Below, piece by piece: positions 16,603 to 25,087 of a DNA stretch of 64,000 nucleotides (position 1 is the first letter of the stretch; each line of letters starts with the position of its first letter). Both the position numbers and the translations under genes were made by a program. The notes beneath the pieces are model-generated. The model ran no database searches. It saw only the letters and a list, made by a program, of their open reading frames with translations, and was not told the origin of the DNA. Origin of the DNA: CAZQYC01 sp964597495 (lineage in GTDB: Bacteria; Pseudomonadota; Gammaproteobacteria; Steroidobacterales; Steroidobacteraceae); contig CAZQYC010000008.1 of assembly GCA_964597495.1 (NCBI GenBank), forward strand, positions 3,242 to 67,241. Reading direction: 5' to 3'.

Positions 16603-18891
16603 CTATTGAACGCCCGCAACCACGGTGCCGCCCGCGACTTCCACATAGATCGGATTGCTGTAGAACCACAGATCCGCCCATGCCGCGACATCGAACGAAA
16701 CCGCCTTTTGTCCCGCAATGGGGTTATCGGAAGTTCCAGTGGTCGAGGTTGCGGTCGCCAAGTGGTTCGGGCAGCCGTCGATACCCGTGCCGGTAAATAA
16801 CGTCCCGTTCGCCGGAACGTTGGTGCCTACCGTCGTGCAAGGAATGCGGAGCCGCGTGCGGTCGATTGCATTCGTATAAACGTCCGCCAGCGGGTTGCCG
16901 CTCGCATCGGTTTCGTACGGAACCGCGGGCGGTAAGTTGGTGCCGCGCAACCGAACGTACTGCGAAGCGCTCACCGCCGGAATCCGATACGTCATTTTCA
17001 GGAAGTTCGTTCCGTCGACGCTGGATGCAAACGCCGTCCACGGCGACGAACCGCTGCCGTTAAACGTGCGGATGACTGCCGCCGAGGTGTTTTTTGCGGC
17101 AGCGGGCACTACCGAAAGATCCGCCGTCGTTCCGTCGGCGCGCAACCAAGTGGTATTGCGCGGCCACTCGCCCGAGTAATCCGCCGCACCCGGTGTCTTG
17201 TACCCCGTGACCAATCCGCGAATTAAGTCGACATGATCGAGCACCGGCGCGTTCATCGGCTGAGCGATGCCCACTTGTGCGAGCGAAGGATTGGGGAACG
17301 AGTACGGCGAGTAATTCGTGCCCGCAGGATCGCGCACCACGATCGACACGACGATTTCCGCTCCGGCACGAACTTTGAGCTTCTCGCCCATCGTTGCGCA
17401 TCCCGTCGTGTCGATATCGGTATTGTTCGTCGCCGCGGCAACGGCCAATGCTTCCACGCCGGCATTGGTGCGAGCGCCGAGCCTCGGATAAGAGGCGCAG
17501 GCAATAAAGGCAAGGCGATCGACGATCTGCCCACTGGCGGTGAACACATTCCCAGTGCGCATGCCGTCGACGATGGTCTGCGGACGCAGTTTATCGGTTC
17601 CATTCCTAACCATCGTAAAGCTGCGCTGATATTCGCCGGGATAAAAGTCTTGGCTCGAGCGGCGATCGTCCGGACCGAAGTTGCCGCGGTTGTGCCAATC
17701 CGAGCTCGCAAAAAACCAGTAGTTGCGCCCTTCGCCCAGCAAGGCATCCCATACGCCGCCGAGTTGTGCGCCATAGACGCCGGTGCCGCCGTAGGTGGTG
17801 CCGCCTACCGAATCGACTAAGCCGATGCCGGTGCCAAAGTTATTGCGCAACACCGTGTACTCGCCGCGCGCATCGGAGGCGCCGTGACCGGGTTGCGTTT
17901 CAAAACCGAACGCCACTTTGGGCGCAGCGTTGTTGAAGTTACGCAGATGCTCGATGTTGAACCCGTTATTGCCGTTCGGATTAAAGGGTCCGGCGCGTTC
18001 CAAGTGCGTGGGAATGTAGTAACTGCCGTTCTGATGGAATGCGGTCATCCACTTCACCGCTTCAACGGTTTTATTGTGGCCACGATTACCCGTGCCCGTG
18101 CCCCCGGCGGGAATTAATTTCTGCGCCGTGAGGCTCCAGCTCGGATCGGCTGCATTCAAACTTCCGGGGACGGAACACTCCCAATTATTGCCGACACCAG
18201 AACCGGCCGCGGTGTTGCCTCTGCTCGTGTCCGCGTCGCCGCGATCGAAGCAGTATTCCCACTGCGCCAACGCAGTGCCGCTACCGAGCGCGGTGTAACC
18301 CGGCGTTGTCGGCAGCGTTGCCGAATCGAGCGAGGCGGGAATTTGCCCTGTGATCACCGACATCGACGTATGTTCGTGACCCGCGACCACCGATTCGATG
18401 CCCAAGAACAGCGGCTTATTCAGGTACGCGTTCAAGTACTCGATCAACGGATATTGAAATTCCTGAATCGACTGCCAGCGCCACATGTTGCGACTGGCGC
18501 CACTGCCGCTCACATCGCCCTTCACGGTAACGCCCGACGTGACCCAGGTGGTCGTCGGACCTTGCGCCTTGAGCGGATAGGCCGGCGTGGCGAGCGTTGC
18601 GTCTTCAACCAGCGTGCAATTGCGATTGCCGTTGCCACCATGGCCTGCCTGCACGAACCAATCGAGGCCCCAGGGCGTGTCGGTGGTATCGGTCGACTTC
18701 TTCACGAGCTTCTGCATCGAAATGGAGCCGTCGGAGCAGGTCGTATGATTGTGAATGTCGCCGGCGACGTATTTGCCCGGCGTCTTCGGTCCGGTTGCCG
18801 CAACTACCGGCACGGTCGCAAGCGCACTGGCACCGAGGGCGGCCGCAACGGCAAGGGCCACTTGATTCTTTTTTCTGATTACTACATGCAT
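16603..18891 (-). CDS. Large exported PHP-superfamily/DUF3604-like protein
   Basis: 762 residues with a signal peptide (about 1-32, VALAVAAALGASALATVPVVAA). The PHP metallohydrolase motifs are visible: H47 and H49 in GDIHNHTTCSDG with Asp54, a GLDWFVQAGHGGN segment near 76-87 (equivalent of the 'TDH' motif), GIESVVAGHEHTS further on, and SSDWHNRGNFGPDD (the 'SDxH' motif). DUF3604 proteins share this arrangement and the same PPIase and HupE/UreJ neighbours in other bacteria. A phosphoesterase-like activity on an envelope or extracellular substrate is an inference. First gene of the three-gene set, probably with its own promoter between 18892 and 19058. Confidence 0.78.
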   Translation of the reverse strand: MHVVIRKKNQVALAVAAALGASALATVPVVAATGPKTPGKYVAGDIHNHTTCSDGSISMQKLVKKSTDTTDTPWGLDWFVQAGHGGNGNRNCTLVEDATLATPAYPLKAQGPTTTWVTSGVTVKGDVSGSGASRNMWRWQSIQEFQYPLIEYLNAYLNKPLFLGIESVVAGHEHTSMSVITGQIPASLDSATLPTTPGYTALGSGTALAQWEYCFDRGDADTSRGNTAAGSGVGNNWECSVPGSLNAADPSWSLTAQKLIPAGGTGTGNRGHNKTVEAVKWMTAFHQNGSYYIPTHLERAGPFNPNGNNGFNIEHLRNFNNAAPKVAFGFETQPGHGASDARGEYTVLRNNFGTGIGLVDSVGGTTYGGTGVYGAQLGGVWDALLGEGRNYWFFASSDWHNRGNFGPDDRRSSQDFYPGEYQRSFTMVRNGTDKLRPQTIVDGMRTGNVFTASGQIVDRLAFIACASYPRLGARTNAGVEALAVAAATNNTDIDTTGCATMGEKLKVRAGAEIVVSIVVRDPAGTNYSPYSFPNPSLAQVGIAQPMNAPVLDHVDLIRGLVTGYKTPGAADYSGEWPRNTTWLRADGTTADLSVVPAAAKNTSAAVIRTFNGSGSSPWTAFASSVDGTNFLKMTYRIPAVSASQYVRLRGTNLPPAVPYETDASGNPLADVYTNAIDRTRLRIPCTTVGTNVPANGTLFTGTGIDGCPNHLATATSTTGTSDNPIAGQKAVSFDVAAWADLWFYSNPIYVEVAGGTVVAGVQ

Positions 18892-19058
18892 CGCGAATTG
18901 CTCCCAAGTTTGGAACCCATGTTTGTCGCTTCGGCGCAGGGTCCAAGGCGAGCCCTCGGAGTTTCAATTCGCTCCATGACGTTGATGTGAATTTCTAATG
19001 ACAAAACGGCTTAGCCGAAAATTTTCGCGACGGCCGCTATGCGAGGTTCTTGACGATT

Positions 19059-19682
19059 TCATCCGCCAAACCGCACGACGTACCCCCACGAGTCCAGTCG
19101 AAGCGGGATTGCATTGAACGACAAGGTAATGCGCCGTTCGCCTTGATTAGGCGGCACTGCGTGCAGCAGATAACTTGGAAACAGAACCATGTCGCCCGGC
19201 TCGGGCGCCGGAGCGATCCACTTATCCGCGTTGAATTCGCCCGCCGTCGTCCCCGCATGATCGTTCTTGAATAGAAAGTCCGTACCGCCCGGGGATTTTA
19301 TAAAGACCGTCTGCGACGAGGGATGCGAGGAGGTCAGATACACCACGCCCGATATGAAACTGTTGGCATGGTTGTGCATTGCCTGATGTCCGCCCTTATC
19401 CAACACGTTGACCCACATTTCCTTGAGCGACCACCCCATCCGTTCGCCAAAGAGCCGCGTACCGAACTCGACCAATTTCGGAGTGATGATCGCCGCTGCT
19501 TCGACGAAGAGCGGGCTGTCGCTCGGCCGCAGCATTTCCGTGTGGGACAAGCGTGGGGAAGTATTGTTGTCGCGGGTCGCCAGCCGCGCGAAGTGGTCGA
19601 TGAGACCCTGCACCAAGGGGCGGGAGAGCACCGCCCGAGAACGGAGGAAGGGAATGGGAAAGAGTCCGATGAGTTCGTCCAT
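19059..19682 (-). CDS. Putative 2-oxoglutarate/Fe(II) oxygenase (TIGR02466-like)
   Basis: 207 residues from the ATG at 19682; an upstream GTG at 19781 would add 33 residues with no family match. The opening LIGLFPIPFLRSRAVL and the core WVNVLDKGGHQAMHNHANSFISGVVYL give the expected HxH-type first metal ligands. The distal FPSYLLHAVPPNQGERRITLSFN supplies the second His and the Arg that binds 2-oxoglutarate. This pattern fits the family of putative 2OG-Fe(II) oxygenases of unknown substrate found in many gammaproteobacteria. It is divergent from the VPLPA-CTERM gene with 240 bases between. No clear ribosome binding site is seen, so the start is tentative. Confidence 0.75.
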   Translation of the reverse strand: MDELIGLFPIPFLRSRAVLSRPLVQGLIDHFARLATRDNNTSPRLSHTEMLRPSDSPLFVEAAAIITPKLVEFGTRLFGERMGWSLKEMWVNVLDKGGHQAMHNHANSFISGVVYLTSSHPSSQTVFIKSPGGTDFLFKNDHAGTTAGEFNADKWIAPAPEPGDMVLFPSYLLHAVPPNQGERRITLSFNAIPLRLDSWGYVVRFGG

Positions 19683-19922
19683 CCCGATATTGTGAGGAGC
19701 GTTCGTGGCAACCAAGTGACGATGCGCCAACCCATCACGGAAGTGTAACCAAGCCGAAATATGCCGCGAGCTACCATCCACCCCTCACCCGAAGAGATTT
19801 CGATCTTCGGAGCGATCCGATCTAGCGAACGACGAAAGGCCGTTCGCCCGTCCACTGACGCGCAGTCGTCCGTGGCTCGCACGTCAGATCAGAACATCGT
19901 TAAAAGAAAGAGGTACGGCAAA

Positions 19923-20582
19923 ATGAATTTCAAATTGATCTCAGCGCTCGCGGTCGGTCTGTTGTCGGCGACATCGGCTTTTTCCGGTCCCATCACGTTG
20001 GATTTCGAAGGCGCGACGAGCTTTGCGTCCGTTGCCGACTATTACAACGGTGGGACGGACGGCGCGGGCGCTTCCTTCGATGCAAATTTCGGCGTTTCTT
20101 TCGCAGGCGACGCGCTGGCCCTTTCTAACGATGGAACGGGCAGCGGCGCCAACGGTGAATTCTTCACTCACGCACCGTCTGCCGGGACTGTCTTAGCTCC
20201 CGTCGGAGCCGATGCGGCTCTAAACAGGTCAGTGGGATTCATCAACACGGCTTCTTTCTACTACTCGTCGAGCCAAGTAGCTTCAGTCAGCCTTTTTTCG
20301 GGATTGAACGGCACGGGCACTTTGCTTGGGAGCTTCAACTTGCTGGCGAACGCAACGCTCGGCTGTTCCGATTCGGCATTTTGTCACTGGGACCTCGCCT
20401 CACTGGCTTTTAACGGCGTTGCGCAATCGATTCAATTCGGCAGCGCGGCGGGTGTTGCTGGATTCGACAACGTAACGATCACCCCAGTACCCGTACCCGC
20501 GGCGATCTGGTTGATGCTGTCGGGTTTAAGCGGGCTTGGAGTATGGTCGCGCCGCAAGAGCAGCACCGCACTCAACGCGTAG
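19923..20582 (+). CDS. VPLPA-CTERM-type sorted exoprotein
   Basis: 219 residues. An N-terminal signal peptide (MNFKLISALAVGLLSATSAFSG), a beta-rich mature domain with an early LDFEGA motif, and the sorting tail VPVPAAIWLMLSGLSGLGVWSRRK identify a PEP-CTERM-like substrate of the VPLPA variant: motif, hydrophobic helix, basic end. Such proteins are processed by an exosortase, usually in extracellular polysaccharide or biofilm contexts; no exosortase is in this window. ATG 19923 is chosen with AGAGG upstream, because the longer frame from 19761 lacks a signal sequence at its start. The two Cys at the CSDSAFC segment may form a disulfide. Confidence 0.88.
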   Translation: MNFKLISALAVGLLSATSAFSGPITLDFEGATSFASVADYYNGGTDGAGASFDANFGVSFAGDALALSNDGTGSGANGEFFTHAPSAGTVLAPVGADAALNRSVGFINTASFYYSSSQVASVSLFSGLNGTGTLLGSFNLLANATLGCSDSAFCHWDLASLAFNGVAQSIQFGSAAGVAGFDNVTITPVPVPAAIWLMLSGLSGLGVWSRRKSSTALNA

Positions 20583-20599
20583 TTCCTCGTCATCGCAAG

Positions 20600-20640
20600 T
20601 CGGCGGCTGCCATGAGCAGCCGCCGATGAATTTTGATTTT
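20600..20640 (+). terminator. Rho-independent terminator of the VPLPA-CTERM gene
   Basis: Perfect 11-bp arms (TCGGCGGCTGC / GCAGCCGCCGA) with a five-base loop at 20600-20626, followed by a T-rich tract. Lies 18 bases after the stop codon. It may also serve the convergent small gene, whose 3' end is at 20655. Confidence 0.85.
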
Positions 20641-20654
20641 TCTCCTTTTGATTT

Positions 20655-20945
20655 TCATCGCGGCGGCGGATCGATCACGATTAAATGCCGCCACCCATCC
20701 CCCGTTTTCGCCATGAAAAATCCAGTGGCGGGCGGCGCCGCTGCGGTGCGCAACTGCGGATACGTTAGTAGACGCGGATACTCCCGCGGGTCGACGGGTA
20801 TCACGACGAACCCCATCGTGTCCGAAAGCGGGATCCAATATTTCTCCGGCACGCCGGCGGGACGATCCGCGGTCGTCGTGCCTGCCGCGAAGTGGATCGC
20901 AAACAACATACCGATCGCAAGACCGATGATGGATAGTCGTTTCAT
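20655..20945 (-). CDS. Small exported hypothetical protein
   Basis: 96 residues from ATG 20945, preceded by AGGAG at five bases. An N-terminal hydrophobic segment (LSIIGLAIGMLFAIHFAAG) is a signal peptide or anchor. The mature part (GVPEKYWIPLSDTMGFVVIPVDPREYP ... GFFMAKTGDGWRHLIVIDPPPR) is compact and proline-rich. I do not recognise the family. The good ribosome binding site and export signal support a real gene; the longer upstream frame does not. It converges on the VPLPA-CTERM gene. Confidence 0.7.
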   Translation of the reverse strand: MKRLSIIGLAIGMLFAIHFAAGTTTADRPAGVPEKYWIPLSDTMGFVVIPVDPREYPRLLTYPQLRTAAAPPATGFFMAKTGDGWRHLIVIDPPPR

Positions 20946-21290
20946 GAGAACTCCTGGTGATGAGCGATAGGTGACGAGTCTCGAGCTAAGCGCCAACAGC
21001 GCCAGATCGACAATCAACTTGAACTTCTGCGTCTTCGACCACCCTCCACTGCACGAAAAAGAGGCTGCGTTCGTGAGCGAAGTTGGCACGGTAAGGCGAG
21101 TGCTGATTCGCATCGCGCACTCGGATTCGAAATTTCTCACGCTTGCTTGCTTCGAGTTCCGTACGCGACAAGCGCTCGTTCCGCTTTAGTTCTCCCGCTC
21201 TTCGAACCATCGTTCCAATTTCGGAAAACACTGCCTTGCTTCTCTGTTGCGCGGGGTAGAATCACCCGGGATTCTACTTCAGAGGCGCCT

Positions 21291-22064
21291 ATGAAGAACT
21301 TATTCGATCTGACAGGCCGCAACGCGCTCATTACCGGCGGTTCGCGCGGGCTTGGCTTGCAGATCGCGGAAGCGCTCGGCGAATACGGCGCCAAAATCGT
21401 CTTGGTTTCCCGCAAACAAACGGATCTCGACGACTCGGTTTCGCATCTGAAAAAATTAGGTATTGCATCGAGCGCCATCGCGGCCGACTTGAGTACGGCG
21501 GACGCCGTGCAAAACGTCGCTAAGGAGGCCATGCAAAAGCTCGGACGCATCGACATTCTGGTCAACAACGCGGGCGCCACCTGGGGTGCGCCGACCGAAG
21601 AGCTTCCCCTCGAAGCTTGGGACAAGGTCATGAACCTTAACGTGCGCGGGCTCTTCCTGCTCTCGCAGGCCGTCGGCAAATTGAGCATGATTCCGCACAA
21701 ATACGGACGCATCGTCAATATCGCTTCCATCGCAGGCTTGCGCGGCAACGTGCCTGGCGGCGTACAGACCCTGCCCTACAATACGAGCAAGGGCGCGGTC
21801 GTGAATCTCACGCGAGCGCTCGCGACCGAGTGGGGAAAATACGGCATCACGGTCAATGCCATCGCACCTGGCATGTTTCCGTCGAAAATGACCAAGGGCA
21901 CGTTGGAAAAATTCGGCGTCGACAACATAACCAGGGACGTCCCGTTGCAGCGGATCGGGGACAACGAGGACTTGAAGGGCGTCGCTCTCCTGTTCGCATC
22001 GAATGCAGGAAAGCACATCACCGGCCAGATTTTGGCGGTGGACGGCGGACAGTCGGCCTGCTGA
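21291..22064 (+). CDS. SDR-family oxidoreductase
   Basis: 257-residue short-chain dehydrogenase/reductase. The Rossmann motif TGGSRGLG (about 15-22), NNAG (about 94-97) and the catalytic Ser-Tyr-Lys (IASIAG ... PYNTSKG) are intact, and the C-terminal GQILAVDGGQSA is typical of the classical subfamily. Arg following the glycine motif and RKQ after the second strand favour NADP(H). The best resemblance is to gluconate 5-dehydrogenase or 3-oxoacyl-ACP reductase-like enzymes; the substrate cannot be assigned. ATG 21291 is chosen, since the longer open frame upstream has no SDR features. The antiporter gene begins 13 bases after its stop. Confidence 0.88.
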   Translation: MKNLFDLTGRNALITGGSRGLGLQIAEALGEYGAKIVLVSRKQTDLDDSVSHLKKLGIASSAIAADLSTADAVQNVAKEAMQKLGRIDILVNNAGATWGAPTEELPLEAWDKVMNLNVRGLFLLSQAVGKLSMIPHKYGRIVNIASIAGLRGNVPGGVQTLPYNTSKGAVVNLTRALATEWGKYGITVNAIAPGMFPSKMTKGTLEKFGVDNITRDVPLQRIGDNEDLKGVALLFASNAGKHITGQILAVDGGQSAC

Positions 22065-22077
22065 GCATCGCTAGACG

Positions 22078-23817
22078 ATGCATCACGACACCTCGCTGAT
22101 TGCCACGATCGCAGCCGGTCTTGGGCTTGCGTTCGTGTTCGGCCTCGTGATGCAGCGCATGCGACTGCCTGCGATCTTCGGTTACTTGCTCGCGGGCGTA
22201 GTGGTAGGCCCCTATTCGCCGGGCTTCGTCGCCGACGTCCAACTCGCCAATCAACTTGCCGAAATCGGCGTAATACTGCTGATGTTCGGGGTCGGCTTGC
22301 ACTTCTCGTTCGCCGACCTGATGCGCGTCAAAGCAATCGCCATTCCAGGTGCCGTTGGGCAAATCGCCGTCGCCACGACGATCGGCGCGTTGCTGGCCCA
22401 CCTCTGGGGCTGGCACTGGAGCGCAGGGATTGTTTTCGGCTTGGCGCTGTCGGTCGCGAGCACGGTAGTGCTGCTGCGCGCGCTCGAAGATCACCAATTG
22501 ATTCGCACGCAGCGGGCGCAAATCGCGATCGGTTGGCTGATCGTCGAAGACCTCGCCATGATCGTCGCGCTGGTTCTATTGCCCGCGCTCGCCCAATTCG
22601 CTCCTCAAGCAAACGGCGTGGCTGTCAGCGCCGGAAGTCTCTTGACCACGCTGGGCATCACCTTCGGCAAGGTGGCGGTATTCGTCGGATTGATGCTGGT
22701 CGTCGGCAAGCGATTCGTTCCTATCCTGCTCAAATGGGTGGTGCGCGTTCGGTCGCGCGAATTGTTCACGTTGTCCGTGCTGGCCATCGCACTCGGAATC
22801 GCCTACGGATCGTCGTTGCTCTTCGATATGTCGCTGGCATTGGGCGCGTTTTTCGCCGGGGTGGTATTGAGCGAAAGCGAACTGAGCCACCAGGCCGGCG
22901 AAGACATTCTGCCGATGCGCGCCGCCTTCGCGGTGCTGTTCTTCGTTTCGGTGGGCATGTTGTTCGACCCGACCATTCTTGTGCGCGATCCGTGGAGCGT
23001 ACTGGCCGTCGTGCTGGTGATCGTCGTTGGAAAATCCGCCGCCGCTTTCGTCATCGTGTTGCAACGGCGTTATTCCGTGCGTACCGCGCTGATGGTCTCC
23101 GCCGGACTCGCGCAGATCGGCGAGTTCTCGTTCATTCTGATCGGACTTGGACTCTCGCTGCAGCTCATACCGCAAACGGCGCAAGACTTGGTGTTGGCAG
23201 GCGCAATCATTTCCATCGCGCTTAATCCTTTCGCCTTCGCGATCACTCCCTCGCTCGAACTCTGGATTCGCTCCAAACCCAAACTGTACGCCTGGCTCGA
23301 TCGATCCAGCGCCCGAGTCCGCGACGTGCGTTTCAACGTGCCTGCGGATTGGTCCGGTCATGCGGTGATCGTGGGTCATGGCCGAGTCGGCAGCGTGATT
23401 GCCGATGCACTGCGTCAGCACAACGTGAACTACGCCGTCGTTGAAATCGACCGAACGATCGTCGAGCGTCTGGCCGCCGAAGGCGTGCGCGCGGTGGTCG
23501 GCGACATCGCCGATAGCTCGGTGCTCAAAGCGGTGGCACTCGAGCGCGCGGGAATGCTGGCCTTCGCCATTCCCGACAGCTTGCAGCTGCGGCATGCGCT
23601 CGAAACCGTTCGGGCCGTCAATCCTAATCTGCACATTCTCGCGCGGACGCATACGGCGGAAGACGCAGACTTCTTGCGCACCACCGGCGTCAGCCTGGTG
23701 CTGATGAGCGAACGCGAACTGGGTTTGCAGATGGCACAGCACGCGCTTTGCAACGCGGGTGTCGAGCCGGCCACTGCGGCGAAAACAGTCGAAGGAATTC
23801 GAGCGAAGGTCGTCTAG
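22078..23817 (+). CDS. Kef/YbaL-type cation:proton antiporter with RCK domain
   Basis: 579 residues. The first 400 form a CPA2-type antiporter with about twelve helices (LPAIFGYLLAGVVVGPY, VILLMFGVGLHFSF, SVASTVVLLRAL, GWLIVEDLAMI). The cytosolic C-terminus is a TrkA-N/RCK nucleotide-binding domain (HAVIVGHGRVGSVIADAL, VVGDIADSSVLKAVALERA). This architecture is shared by YbaL, KefB and KefC; the lack of a long linker and the sequence favour YbaL. It likely exchanges K+ or Na+ for protons, gated by NAD(H) or another ligand at the RCK domain. It follows the SDR gene and converges on the ubiquinone hydroxylase operon. Confidence 0.9.
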   Translation: MHHDTSLIATIAAGLGLAFVFGLVMQRMRLPAIFGYLLAGVVVGPYSPGFVADVQLANQLAEIGVILLMFGVGLHFSFADLMRVKAIAIPGAVGQIAVATTIGALLAHLWGWHWSAGIVFGLALSVASTVVLLRALEDHQLIRTQRAQIAIGWLIVEDLAMIVALVLLPALAQFAPQANGVAVSAGSLLTTLGITFGKVAVFVGLMLVVGKRFVPILLKWVVRVRSRELFTLSVLAIALGIAYGSSLLFDMSLALGAFFAGVVLSESELSHQAGEDILPMRAAFAVLFFVSVGMLFDPTILVRDPWSVLAVVLVIVVGKSAAAFVIVLQRRYSVRTALMVSAGLAQIGEFSFILIGLGLSLQLIPQTAQDLVLAGAIISIALNPFAFAITPSLELWIRSKPKLYAWLDRSSARVRDVRFNVPADWSGHAVIVGHGRVGSVIADALRQHNVNYAVVEIDRTIVERLAAEGVRAVVGDIADSSVLKAVALERAGMLAFAIPDSLQLRHALETVRAVNPNLHILARTHTAEDADFLRTTGVSLVLMSERELGLQMAQHALCNAGVEPATAAKTVEGIRAKVV

Positions 23818-23838
23818 TGGTTTATGAAAAGAATCTTT

Positions 23839-25071
23839 TTATCGCACCATCTGCGGTCTCTCGCCCGCTAAGCCCAGTGCCCGCATGATCAACCAGCGCT
23901 TGGCAATCGGCATCCGCTCCAAGGCGGCGAAACCGAAGCGCCGTACCGAGCCAAGAATCGCGCTGTCATTGCTGAACAATTTGTTGATCCCGTCGATAAA
24001 TCCGAGCGCGAATGCGTTTTCGCTTTTTCGCCAACGCTCGTAACGCCTGAGGACCTGCGGTTCGCCGAGTTCGTCGAGACTCGCGCCTTGTTTGCGGGCA
24101 TCAGCCAGCGTTTCCATCAAGGCCGCTGCGTCCATGAAGCCGAGATTCACGCCCTGTCCCGCCAACGGATGCACGGCGTGCGCCGCATCGCCCAGTAACG
24201 CAAATCTCGGGCGGGTGTACTGCTTGGCATGCGCCAACTGCAATGGAAAATACGCACGCGGAGCGGCCACTTCGACGACTCCCAACACGCTATCGCTTGC
24301 CGACTGCAATTCGCCTGCGAATTCATCCGACGCCATGGCAACCAATTTTTCCGCATGCGACGGCGTGGTGGTCCATACGATCGAACTGCGGCCATCGAGC
24401 AGCGGTAAAAATGCCACTGGACCCGTCGCCAGAAATCGCTGCCACGCCGTGCTTCCGTGCGGGCGCTCCGTCTTCACGTGAGTCACCACCGCACATTGAT
24501 CGTACTTCCACCCTGCAGTTTCTATTCCCGCGAAGTTGCGGCTTGGAGAAGCAGCTCCGTCCGCGGCCAGCACTAGTCGCACTCGCAATGTGCGGTGGTC
24601 GGCGAGCGTGACGCGCACGTGATCCGATTCGAACTCCATATTGGTAAGTGCGGCGCTCAGATTCGTAATACGCCGCAACGCTTCGGATTCGATCAGCGCC
24701 CACTGAAGGCGACGATTTTCGACGATGTACCCCAAATTCGGTTCGCTGGTTTCATCCGCCGAGAAATGCAATGCCGCCGCATCGGTGGACTTAACCGCGG
24801 CATCCCAAACACACATGCGCGAGTACGCCGAGCGATGAGCGGCCGCAAGATGCTGCCATGCCCGCGCATGCGTAAGAATCCGCTCGGAGGCTCGCGATAT
24901 GGCCGAAACGCGCAGCTCAACGTCGTTGTTCGCCGGCGGCTCCTTCGGCGGATTGGATTCCAAGAGTGCGATACGCGCATCGTTAAGCGCCGGCTCTTGA
25001 GCGAGCAACGCGGCGGCGCACGCGCCCACCATGCCGCCGCCCACGATGAGGATATCGAAATCGGCAGTCAT
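23839..25071 (-). CDS. UbiH/UbiF/VisC-family FAD monooxygenase (UbiI-like)
   Basis: 410-residue FAD-dependent aromatic hydroxylase of ubiquinone synthesis. GGGMVGACAAALLAQ (Rossmann), the LVLAADGAASPSRN DG motif and the GDAAHAVHPLAGQGVNLGFMDAAAL GD motif are all intact. It lies downstream of ubiH and pepP, the position of ubiI (visC) in other gammaproteobacteria, where UbiI does the C5 hydroxylation of the ring. Its sequence could also fit UbiF, but the C6 step here is more likely done by the Coq7-type enzyme at 34305. The frame is open upstream through ubiH's 3' end; ATG 25071 is the start that opens with the FAD motif. Confidence 0.88.
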   Translation of the reverse strand: MTADFDILIVGGGMVGACAAALLAQEPALNDARIALLESNPPKEPPANNDVELRVSAISRASERILTHARAWQHLAAAHRSAYSRMCVWDAAVKSTDAAALHFSADETSEPNLGYIVENRRLQWALIESEALRRITNLSAALTNMEFESDHVRVTLADHRTLRVRLVLAADGAASPSRNFAGIETAGWKYDQCAVVTHVKTERPHGSTAWQRFLATGPVAFLPLLDGRSSIVWTTTPSHAEKLVAMASDEFAGELQSASDSVLGVVEVAAPRAYFPLQLAHAKQYTRPRFALLGDAAHAVHPLAGQGVNLGFMDAAALMETLADARKQGASLDELGEPQVLRRYERWRKSENAFALGFIDGINKLFSNDSAILGSVRRFGFAALERMPIAKRWLIMRALGLAGERPQMVR

Positions 25072-25087
25072 AGGCAGCGATCCGGCA

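Noticed and set aside
22576..23742. Long antisense open frame (388 codons) opposite the Kef-type antiporter
   Set aside because: It lies exactly over a well-supported membrane protein on the plus strand, has a His/Arg/Gln-rich composition typical of a shadow frame in GC-rich DNA, and shows no domain or ribosome binding site.
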